In this document: one piece after another, positions 15,637-21,730 of the stretch
How positions within the stretch are numbered: the stretch's first letter is position 1
How the letters are laid out: every line of letters starts with the position of its first letter
From: a virus
Strand: one strand, 5' to 3'
DNA length: 29,175 bases
Virus record (IMG/VR): IMGVR_UViG_3300049489_000361
Location: 1 to 29,175 of that record
Position numbers and translations under genes: made by a program
The notes under the pieces: model-generated
The model's input: only the letters and a program-made list of their open reading frames with translations
The model's database searches: none
Told to the model about the DNA's origin: nothing

Positions 15637-16284
15637 TTACGCGCCGCCCGTCCGGTTGGTAGCGGTGGTGGTCGCCATGAGATAAACCACGGTGCTTCCG
15701 GTGATGCAACGGACGCTGTGCGTCATTGCGTCGGTCGTGTGCGCGGCGACCATGCCGCCGCTTGCTACGGCGGGAAGGTTGAGCAGTTTTGCCAGCGAGA
15801 CGGAGCCGGTATTGGTGACGCGGATAAACGAGGCGTCGGCGGGGAGCGTGTTGCCCGTTCCGATGTTGCTATCCACGTTCAGCGCGGCGATGGTTCCGCC
15901 CAGCGTGCGAGACGCGGCGGCCGCTTCCAAAGTAGCCCGGATCGCCTGCCCAGCGCCGGAGATGGCGCTGGAAGTGGCGATACTCATGGTGGCATGGATG
16001 CCGTTGAGCGTGCCGGTAGTGGCAGTCGCGGCGTTCTGCGCAAACGCATACGCGCGGATAGCCTCACCCCCGCCCGCGCCGTATTGGTGCATGCGGGCGT
16101 AGATGATGCGGGCATCTGAGCCGCTCGCGGTGTCGGCCCGGCTGCGGTAGTCGAACATCTGCGCCGCGCCGGTTCCCATTTTGAAAAGCCCGGTCAGGGT
16201 GGAGCCTGAGCCGTTGCCGATGCCCTGGCAGAGCGTTCCCGCCTGGGGCTTGATCGATTTCAAGGGCTGTTTGATAAGAGCCAT
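15637..16284 (-). CDS. head-region structural protein, possible capsid decoration (unassigned)
   Basis: The protein is 215 aa with GGAGG 6 nt before the ATG, and it is the first gene after the major capsid gene. It is Ala/Gly/Thr/Ser-rich and beta-like (ATTGTLNGIHATMSIATSSA, SFIRVTNTGSVSLAKLLNLP), with almost no charged residues in its second half. The composition and position fit an abundant virion protein such as a decoration or cement protein, but this is inference. A GC-rich hairpin separates it from the capsid stop. Confidence 0.62.
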   Translation of the reverse strand: MALIKQPLKSIKPQAGTLCQGIGNGSGSTLTGLFKMGTGAAQMFDYRSRADTASGSDARIIYARMHQYGAGGGEAIRAYAFAQNAATATTGTLNGIHATMSIATSSAISGAGQAIRATLEAAAASRTLGGTIAALNVDSNIGTGNTLPADASFIRVTNTGSVSLAKLLNLPAVASGGMVAAHTTDAMTHSVRCITGSTVVYLMATTTATNRTGGA

Positions 16285-16299
16285 TTCATACCTCCATTT

Positions 16300-16322
16300 G
16301 GGGCGGGTTATTCGCCCGCCCC
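16300..16322 (-). other. GC-rich hairpin after the capsid gene
   Basis: An 8-bp stem (GGGGCGGG / CCCGCCCC) with a 7-nt loop lies 18 nt after the capsid stop and just before the GGAGG of the next gene. It lacks a T-run on the minus strand. Its position after the most highly expressed gene suggests a 3'-stabilising or partial-termination element. Confidence 0.6.
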
Positions 16323-16339
16323 ACTAATCACGGTGAGGG

Positions 16340-18562
16340 TTAGACGCCGACGTAGTAGGTCTCGGCGGCGGCGAGGGTGTCACGCTGCGCCAGGCCCCAG
16401 CGGGTCAGGGCAACGATGCTCCAGCTGTCGCTTTCGGGGCGGCGGGTGACTTCCATCGTCATGCGGCGCTTGTAGCCCAACTTCCATTGGTCGAAGCGCA
16501 CGGCCAGGATCGCGCCGTACAGGTTATTCCCGGCGGTGTCCTGGTCGACCTTGCCAGCGGTGTTCGCCTTGCGCGAGGTGCTGTTTTTGTGCATGAACCA
16601 GGACGGCACGACTTCCACGCCGTAGGCGTATTTGACGGCCCCATCCTGCACGCGCAGAACGGTCTGATTGGCGTCTTTGGCCTCGGGCAACTGCATAGCC
16701 GCGAACCAGGTGTTCGGGTCAACGATGAACGCGCATTGGCGCGGATCTCCAGCGCCGATGCCGTTGGAGCCCAGGAGCTTGAGGGTGGCGATAAAGTCCT
16801 CGACCACGAACCCGCCCGCGGCGCTGCGGCTCTGGGTCGTGGTGGTCACAAGCGGGGACTTGCGGAAGCCGTTCGTGAGCAGGAACAGGCTGGTAGCCGC
16901 GCCCGAGTAAGTCGTGCCGCCAATATCATTGATATTGGAGCTGGTGGCGGTGTCGCCATCGATGACAACATACTCCATCATTTCAGCGCCCGACTTGGCA
17001 AGCTGCATCCGCAACTGCGGGGCAAACCCGATGATGCTGTCCTCGGTCAACTCGCCGGTGTAGTCCACGCGCGCGCCCATTTTCGCCACGGTCAGCTGCT
17101 TGGTGGCGGTCGCCATCTGCGAGACGGTGACGGTGCCAACCGGGATCTTCATGGTGCTGTCATTGGCGGTCGTTTCCGCGACTTTGTACCAGGTGGGATC
17201 GGTGCTTTCAACCGGGAAGTACTCGGACGAATACCCGTCGGGGATAACCACGGTCGGGATGCGTCCAACCACCTGCGCGTTCGCGCGGATGGCTTCCCAG
17301 ATCTGATTGCTGTACGCCGTGCCCACCCAGTCGGAACCGATGAGGGAGCCGGTCGAGTACATGGGGTCAGTCGCGGCTTTGATCGCGGCGTCGGACAGGT
17401 CGCCAAACCCGGCGGCCTTGAGGTTGCCACGGGCATAGCCGTTCTTTTCCTCGCGGGCGGTTTTCAGGGCGATGGCCTTGACCATGCCAACGGGAACCGG
17501 GCGATTAGCGCCGCGCAGAACGTCAGCGGCCAGCGCGGTCTCGGCGGCGTCAAGGCCGTCGTACTTGTCGGTGTCGGCGTACTCGCGCACGAGGGGAGCG
17601 CCGCCCGGCAGGCGGTTGGCTTTGGCGGCGGCGGTCTTCAGTTCCTCATTCTCTTTGCGGAGGGTATCAATCTCCGCGGCCTTCTTGGCCTCGGCATCGG
17701 CGGCGGCTTTCGCGGCGTCGCGTTTGTCCAGCAGTTCAAGCAGTTCTTTCTCGTCCATGTCAATAACTCCTGTAAGGTGTTTGTCTGTATCAGCCGCGCC
17801 GGTTGCTTTGACGCCTGCCGCCGCCTCTGGCTGTGTTACGCTCTTTAGGCTCATGCTCGTGTTGCGCGGTTCTGCCGGGGTGGGGGTGAGACTTGCATCG
17901 ATCCCCAGCGGCCAGGACTTGAGCCATACCGCGCCCTCGCTCTTGCGCACACGCTCCACCAAATGACCGGCGGTGCCGCTTGACCACCCCAGCTTGCCCG
18001 CCTTCGCCATTTCGTAGATCGCTTTTTCATAACGGTCGCGCATGTTCAATTGCGCCTCGACCCATACCCCCACTTCGTCGGCTTTCAACTCGCCAGCGCC
18101 GATAATGCGCTTTCCGATGATCTTGTCCCCGCCGTGGTGGTAGAGGATGGGGGTATTCTTTGCCCCGCCAAAATCAGTCTCAGCCGTGAAAAACTCGCCG
18201 GTGATGTCAGGATCGGCGGCGGTGGAAAATCGCACCAGATACCCGCCTACGCGCCCATCGGGGAGCGCCTTGACCGTGTCACCCATGACCACGATAGAGG
18301 CGGGATCGGCAAGGTATTTCGTTACCATTTCCTCGCGGTCTTCATCGTCCGGCTCCATGGCCATGGTGTGATCGACAATCGCGCGCGCGGCCTTGCGTAC
18401 TTCGCGGATGCGGCCCTTATCCTCTGCGTTATTGCGTGCCCCGATCTTGAGAGCATCTAAAACCGCGCCGCTAACATATCCGCCTTGGGCTGGAATAGTC
18501 GTATTGATAACTACCTTTTGGCTGTCTGCTTTTTGACCAGGGGGGATTACATGTTCCGACAT
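16340..18562 (-). CDS. prohead protease-scaffold-major capsid protein fusion (HK97 type)
   Basis: The ATG at 18562 is chosen because GAGG lies 5 nt upstream; an in-frame GTG at 18568 overlaps that site. The product is 740 aa. Residues about 95-235 form the HK97 prohead protease: GGYLVRFS, ITGEFFTAETDF, a HH pair (H142/H143) and GWSSGTAG (S194/S195) as catalytic His and Ser, then WPLGIDASLTPTPAEPRN. Residues 269-315 are a charged coiled coil (scaffold/delta domain). Residues about 325-740 are the HK97-fold capsid (STGSLIGSDWVG, QLTVAKMGARVDYTGELTEDS, AFIVDPNTWFAAMQ, GAILAVRFDQWKLGYKRR). The protease normally cleaves the delta domain; here both are on one chain. An internal ribosome binding site precedes residue 269. 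Confidence 0.92.
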   Translation of the reverse strand: MSEHVIPPGQKADSQKVVINTTIPAQGGYVSGAVLDALKIGARNNAEDKGRIREVRKAARAIVDHTMAMEPDDEDREEMVTKYLADPASIVVMGDTVKALPDGRVGGYLVRFSTAADPDITGEFFTAETDFGGAKNTPILYHHGGDKIIGKRIIGAGELKADEVGVWVEAQLNMRDRYEKAIYEMAKAGKLGWSSGTAGHLVERVRKSEGAVWLKSWPLGIDASLTPTPAEPRNTSMSLKSVTQPEAAAGVKATGAADTDKHLTGVIDMDEKELLELLDKRDAAKAAADAEAKKAAEIDTLRKENEELKTAAAKANRLPGGAPLVREYADTDKYDGLDAAETALAADVLRGANRPVPVGMVKAIALKTAREEKNGYARGNLKAAGFGDLSDAAIKAATDPMYSTGSLIGSDWVGTAYSNQIWEAIRANAQVVGRIPTVVIPDGYSSEYFPVESTDPTWYKVAETTANDSTMKIPVGTVTVSQMATATKQLTVAKMGARVDYTGELTEDSIIGFAPQLRMQLAKSGAEMMEYVVIDGDTATSSNINDIGGTTYSGAATSLFLLTNGFRKSPLVTTTTQSRSAAGGFVVEDFIATLKLLGSNGIGAGDPRQCAFIVDPNTWFAAMQLPEAKDANQTVLRVQDGAVKYAYGVEVVPSWFMHKNSTSRKANTAGKVDQDTAGNNLYGAILAVRFDQWKLGYKRRMTMEVTRRPESDSWSIVALTRWGLAQRDTLAAAETYYVGV
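17756..17772 (-). promoter_or_regulatory. internal ribosome binding site and start for free scaffold-capsid protein
   Basis: Inside the fusion gene, CAGGAG (17767-17772) stands 8 nt before an in-frame ATG (17756-17758) encoding MDEKELLELLDKRD. This is exactly where a stand-alone HK97-like capsid gene would begin its coiled-coil delta domain. Initiation here would make a protein of about 472 aa without the protease. Confidence 0.65.
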
Positions 18563-18574
18563 ACTCACCTCGAT

Positions 18575-18619
18575 AAACGAAAACGGCGCACTAACCCATG
18601 TTTGGGAATAGTGCGCCGT
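18575..18619 (-). terminator. terminator-like hairpin between the 83-aa gene and the capsid gene
   Basis: A perfect 11-bp stem (ACGGCGCACTA / TAGTGCGCCGT, arms 18583-18593 and 18609-18619), with a further CCCA/TGGG pairing in the apical part, is followed on the minus strand by TTTTCGTTT. The capsid ribosome binding site comes only a few bases later. It would end transcripts entering from the 83-aa gene, or attenuate the late operon. Confidence 0.65.
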
Positions 18620-18710
18620 CTACTGACCTATTGCGCCTCGCCTTACCTGCCTTTTCGCTTCGCCTCGCGGCCCTCGGCTATCCTGCGGGTATGGCTATTC
18701 GGATGTACCC

Positions 18711-18739
18711 ATGATACCACGATTGGAGGGGGATTACAA
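18711..18739 (-). promoter_or_regulatory. candidate promoter upstream of the capsid gene or of a small RNA
   Basis: TTGTAA (18734-18739) and TATCAT (18711-18716) are separated by 17 bp in the gene-free stretch after the 83-aa gene. Predicted transcription starts near 18704, so the terminator-like hairpin would be met after about 100 nt. The stretch 18563-18743 holds no credible ORF. Confidence 0.4.
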
Positions 18740-18743
18740 TAGA

Positions 18744-18995
18744 CTATGCTGTAAATTCTTTCGGCTCAGATAATGCTACCATGTCACTTTCCGCGTTCTG
18801 GAAAACGCGGAAAGAGTAGAGCTGGTCATTGGATCTTATTACAAATCTTCCACGCAACTGGAGAACGATCTGCCTTAGCAGGTCATCATAGCCGACCACG
18901 GAAGATTGTGCGTCACCGGCAGGGATAACTTTGGTAGATGGGGTTATCCCGGTTATATCTTCCTTGATTAGTTCTAGCGCCTCGTGTATGTTCAT
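18744..18995 (-). CDS. 83-aa moron-like gene with its own promoter; unknown function
   Basis: The product is 83 aa: an N-terminal helix (NIHEALELIKEDITG), a middle helix (YDDLLRQIVLQLRG) and C-terminal strands (RFVIRSNDQLYSFRVF). No family is recognised. It is the only gene in the structural block that has a near-consensus promoter directly in front and a terminator-like hairpin behind, and its DNA is visibly more A+T-rich than its neighbours. No Shine-Dalgarno is present, and the predicted +1 is the A of the ATG, so the mRNA may be leaderless. The layout is that of a phage moron, typically a gene expressed from the prophage. Immunity to the MuF-linked toxin or superinfection exclusion are possible roles. 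Confidence 0.7.
   Translation of the reverse strand: MNIHEALELIKEDITGITPSTKVIPAGDAQSSVVGYDDLLRQIVLQLRGRFVIRSNDQLYSFRVFQNAESDMVALSEPKEFTA
18787..18814 (-). repeat. perfect 11-bp inverted repeat inside the 83-aa gene
   Basis: CTTTCCGCGTT and AACGCGGAAAG flank a 6-nt loop within the codons for the C-terminal strands. In RNA this makes a strong hairpin in the coding region, on either strand. Its role is unknown. Confidence 0.7.
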
Positions 18996-19001
18996 ACTAC
19001 T

Positions 19002-19029
19002 ATTATACCCCGTATGATGGGGATTTCAA
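19002..19029 (-). promoter_or_regulatory. near-consensus sigma70-type promoter for the 83-aa gene
   Basis: TTGAAA (19024-19029) and TATAAT (19002-19007) are separated by 16 bp. The -10 box is a perfect match and the -35 matches five of six positions. It fills the gap after the stop of the upstream gene (19033). Only 6 nt separate the -10 box from the ATG at 18995, so the predicted +1 coincides with the start codon. The spacer holds CCCC...GGGG, a small inverted repeat that might affect regulator binding. Confidence 0.8.
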
Positions 19030-19032
19030 TAC

Positions 19033-19515
19033 CTATGACAGGCCCACCCGCCGGATAGCCCGCTTGACCGCGCCATCAAACGCTTTGACAATCGCGGCGG
19101 TGCGCTCCTTGATAATGTCGGTTACTTTCTTCCACCCGACTTTAGCCTCATGCCGCGACTGGTTTTCACCCATTACCCAACCTACGCCCGGCGCGTCGTT
19201 GGCAAGGAATGACAGACGGCCCGTACCCTCTACCCGCCAGTTATTGCGGATACCCTGCGTCCGTTTGTAGGGTACGCTAATCTCCCCATTACGCAATGCG
19301 GCGAAAAACCAGCGGCGCTGCCTCGCGGTGAAAAAAGTCACGCCATACGCGGCCTTCCGGGTGACGTAGTTCTGCGGTGGGTAGGTCTTGACCACGTTGA
19401 GCAGATAGGCGTTCGCCGCTGTAACGCCGTCATCTGCCACGGCATCTGGCAAGCGTTTTAGCTTCGCCTCTAATTCCTTTAGCCCGTCAGCGGATACTAC
19501 GATAAAATCACTCAT
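19033..19515 (-). CDS. phage morphogenesis protein, HK97 gp10-like (tentative)
   Basis: The protein is 160 aa, starting MSDFIVVSADGLKELEAKLKR. The N-terminal helix (LKELEAKLKRLPDAVADDGV) followed by basic and aromatic segments (ARQRRWFFAALRNGEI, PYKRTQGIRNNWRVEG, PGVGWVMGENQSRHEAKVGW) is the style of HK97 gp10/tail-completion-like phage proteins. Here it lies upstream of the capsid gene, beside the MuF gene, so a head or connector role is also possible. It overlaps the end of the frame-broken small gene by 8 nt. The promoter of the 83-aa gene begins directly after its stop. Confidence 0.55.
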   Translation of the reverse strand: MSDFIVVSADGLKELEAKLKRLPDAVADDGVTAANAYLLNVVKTYPPQNYVTRKAAYGVTFFTARQRRWFFAALRNGEISVPYKRTQGIRNNWRVEGTGRLSFLANDAPGVGWVMGENQSRHEAKVGWKKVTDIIKERTAAIVKAFDGAVKRAIRRVGLS

Positions 19516-19658
19516 GGTATACTACCTTCGGCCCCGCGTAAATCCTGCGCGGAAACGACACGACAGAAATGCTGCCAAAGTAAGCGCCGGTAGCGGGGTC
19601 ATCTTATTTTCACTTCGGCGGCATTGTCGAACTCTACGCGGATAATGGGGGCGGTCAT
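19508..19658 (-). CDS. 49-aa protein gene with an apparent +1 frame break
   Basis: The ATG at 19658 overlaps the MuF stop as ATGA. The first frame reads MTAPIIRVEFDNAAEVKIR and stops at TGA (19599-19601). In the +1 frame, open only from just after an overlapping TAA, protein-like sequence continues: DPATGAYFGSISVVSFPRR, then IYAGPKVVYHE, and stops at 19508, 8 nt inside the next gene. The switch must occur within about four bases at ATA AGA TGA C. It is either a one-base insertion (error or mutation) or a +1 recoding site in the poor TGA-C stop context known from prfB. The overlaps at both ends argue that the joined frame was once one gene. Confidence 0.6.
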
Positions 19659-20860
19659 CGTTTATACCACTCGTATGGTAAATCAAGAACCATGTCATCA
19701 TAATTTATTACCGCCGATCCGTTTTGTAATGATTCAAAACCAGATAGTGATCTGTCGGCAAATCCCTCTATTTCAGGGTCTGGGTATATTTTTGATCCTG
19801 GTAAAACGCGGAATGTTTTCACCTTTCCATGCTGGGCCGCTAACTCTCTATCATTAGAGACGAATACATGCCCCTCCTGAGAACTTCCCGCTCTTTCACC
19901 ACGATAAACAACCTGTAGACTTTCGTATTCTTTTTTTGACATATCCCCAGGCATTTTTCTTTGTCCAGGGGTCACACTTGCATACTCCTGAGCGTGTGGG
20001 TCTGACGCGACTGCATTACCATAAGTTCCTCCTTCCGAAACTCCTCCCCCATCCGTCCACCTTCCGGCCTCATCTCGCGGTTGATCGTCGCTATATTTTA
20101 CCGATTTATCGCCCAGGTTTACCGCCGTCATAATGTCAAGGATGCGTGATAACGCACCGGGGCTTCGCCGCGCGTCCGTGCGTTCCAGGCTACACAGGCA
20201 GCGCCAGCCGCCGCATTGTAGCATCTCGCCGCGCGGTAATACTCCGGCTTCCTCCCACTCTTGCGCCCATGCCACGATACCATTTAGCCCGTTGCACGTC
20301 GGGCAGCCTTGCTCAGTCGGCCCGGCTACCCAGATAAGCCGCTGTTTCGTGCCAAAGTGTAGCCGCGCCTGGTTTACCGTGCGCTCATAACCTACGCTCC
20401 ACAAGGATACGCGAGACTGGAAAGCAGCGGAAAACTCGGCATCCGTATGCGGCCCTTCGCTGATAAACTGCTCAATGTCCCCGGCGATACCATCAAGATA
20501 ATTGGTGTTGTCGGTGATGATGCTCTCGATCTGCGCGTCATCCTCAGCGGTAAAATCTTCCGGGTATGCACCCATCTCCGCCGCGCCCTCACGCCATGCC
20601 CGCATGTACTGGTTTTCGATCTCCGCCGCCATCGCGTCAATAAACTGGAAAGCATCATACTCGCCCTTGAAAAAGCGGCGCATATAAGCCCAGACGTGAT
20701 CGGCGTATGTGTCGGCAGTTTTCCACGGCTTGAGCATGACGTATGCTTTCAGCGCCTCTTGCCGCTCATCCCGCGTCAGCATCTTGACCGGGTTATAAGC
20801 GGCTAACACTTCCTCAGCCCGATCCAACAACTCCGCCAGCCTCGCGCGTGCATCAGTCAT
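19655..20860 (-). CDS. MuF-like minor head protein with C-terminal ADP-ribosyltransferase-like domain
   Basis: The protein is 401 aa. Residues 1-230 are a helical MuF/SPP1 gp7-like head morphogenesis domain ending in a cysteine cluster (C186, C189, C216, C221, C223; GCPTCNGL and CGGWRCLCSL). A linker DDQPRDEAGRWTDGG (258-272) is of the kind that precedes variable C-terminal domains. Residues about 300-401 contain VYRGE (R320), FVSND (333-337), then AAQHGKVKTFRVLPGSKIY and an E-rich segment, resembling the R-S-E pattern of ADP-ribosyltransferases; this is a motif-level match. The DNA encoding this last part is clearly more A+T-rich. MuF proteins are packaged in the head, and family members with toxin C-termini are known. 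Confidence 0.75.
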   Translation of the reverse strand: MTDARARLAELLDRAEEVLAAYNPVKMLTRDERQEALKAYVMLKPWKTADTYADHVWAYMRRFFKGEYDAFQFIDAMAAEIENQYMRAWREGAAEMGAYPEDFTAEDDAQIESIITDNTNYLDGIAGDIEQFISEGPHTDAEFSAAFQSRVSLWSVGYERTVNQARLHFGTKQRLIWVAGPTEQGCPTCNGLNGIVAWAQEWEEAGVLPRGEMLQCGGWRCLCSLERTDARRSPGALSRILDIMTAVNLGDKSVKYSDDQPRDEAGRWTDGGGVSEGGTYGNAVASDPHAQEYASVTPGQRKMPGDMSKKEYESLQVVYRGERAGSSQEGHVFVSNDRELAAQHGKVKTFRVLPGSKIYPDPEIEGFADRSLSGFESLQNGSAVINYDDMVLDLPYEWYKR

Positions 20861-21041
20861 CTAGTGCCTCCAACATTGCCAACAATCGCGCCATGTCCCG
20901 CCGCCGCTCGCGGTTGTCGAACTCCAGCCGGTAGTCGATTATCAGCGGCAAGCCCGGCCCATACCCGCGTCCGAATATCAGCGCCGTATACTTTGGCGCG
21001 GGTGTTGCAAGCGGGGGTAGCGCGTTCCACAGTAGGAGCAT
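20853..21041 (-). CDS. small head-region protein (62 aa)
   Basis: The ATG at 21041 overlaps the upstream stop (TAATG) with AGGAG-like sequence absent, so translation is probably coupled; the stop overlaps the MuF start by 8 nt. The protein has a beta-like N-terminal half (KYTALIFGRGYGPGLPLIIDY) and a charged C-terminal helix (NRERRRDMARLLAMLEAL). An alternative frame (20857-21048) gives a less protein-like product. Function unknown. Confidence 0.62.
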   Translation of the reverse strand: MLLLWNALPPLATPAPKYTALIFGRGYGPGLPLIIDYRLEFDNRERRRDMARLLAMLEALDD

Positions 21042-21730
21042 TACACACCGAGATCCTCGTACCAGTTGAGCCGGATAACCACCTTATTAGCGGCGGCGCG
21101 GCTTGTCACGCGCAAGGTGTAGACCTGGTTGACAGACAAATCCCACTCGGCCATCCCACGGTCGCCCCCGCCCGCGCGAACGCCGCTTCCTGATAGCCCG
21201 ATCCATAACGTAGTGCCTACGCCGGTCACGGTTGGGTCTTCCCATATTTCCATCGCCGGGGTTGTAAGACTATTGCGGTTTCGGTTGACCGGCGTTCTTT
21301 GTGAGCCGTTCCCACTGTAGGTGGACGCCTCGTAGAAATAGACCTCCGCCTCTGCCGTACTCAATACCTCAAATTCGAGATGCGGCGTCTCGGTGGTCGG
21401 GTCAAGCCCGGCCGGCACGACAAGCCGAATATCCTTGCTCGATCCGCTTGAAAGTGAGGATACCAACACGCTCCAGATGTGGCTCTCTCCCTCATGCACC
21501 TGGTGGTGGTCGAATTGCATCACAACCGGAATATCCGAGATGGGATCGGTCGGCCCGATAGCCACGGTCAGCGCCCTTACCCCCGTATTCGCGCGCGTCT
21601 CGACAAGGGGCAGCCCAGCCGCATCATCCAGCGCGACGTGTTGCACCTCCGCCCCCGCCGTCTGGGTAGTCTTGACGGTGGTGTTTATCGGCGGCGTCGC
21701 GTATTGTTGGTTCTGGTAGGTTACGCCCAT
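21041..21730 (-). CDS. conserved phage structural protein (beta-rich), portal-MuF interval
   Basis: The protein is 229 aa, coupled to the portal stop by TAATG. Features are FDHHQVHEGESHIWSV, HLEFEVLSTAEAEVYFYEAS, NRNRNS, TVTGVGTTLWIGLSGSG, a Gly-rich RAGGGDRG, and the ending VVIRLNWYEDLG. This combination recurs, as far as I recognise, in a widespread family of beta-rich phage proteins of undefined role encoded near head genes. A virion or head-fibre function is likely, but cannot be shown here. Confidence 0.68.
   Translation of the reverse strand: MGVTYQNQQYATPPINTTVKTTQTAGAEVQHVALDDAAGLPLVETRANTGVRALTVAIGPTDPISDIPVVMQFDHHQVHEGESHIWSVLVSSLSSGSSKDIRLVVPAGLDPTTETPHLEFEVLSTAEAEVYFYEASTYSGNGSQRTPVNRNRNSLTTPAMEIWEDPTVTGVGTTLWIGLSGSGVRAGGGDRGMAEWDLSVNQVYTLRVTSRAAANKVVIRLNWYEDLGV

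Noticed and set aside
16487-17848. 453-codon plus-strand open frame antisense to the capsid region
   Set aside because: It mirrors a well-supported HK97 capsid gene, has Gly/Val/Arg-rich low-complexity translation and no recognisable domain. It is a by-product of GC-rich codon usage on the other strand.
20857-21048. Alternative minus-strand frame of 63 codons before the MuF gene
   Set aside because: It overlaps the better-coupled 62-aa frame (21041-20853), and its product is less protein-like.
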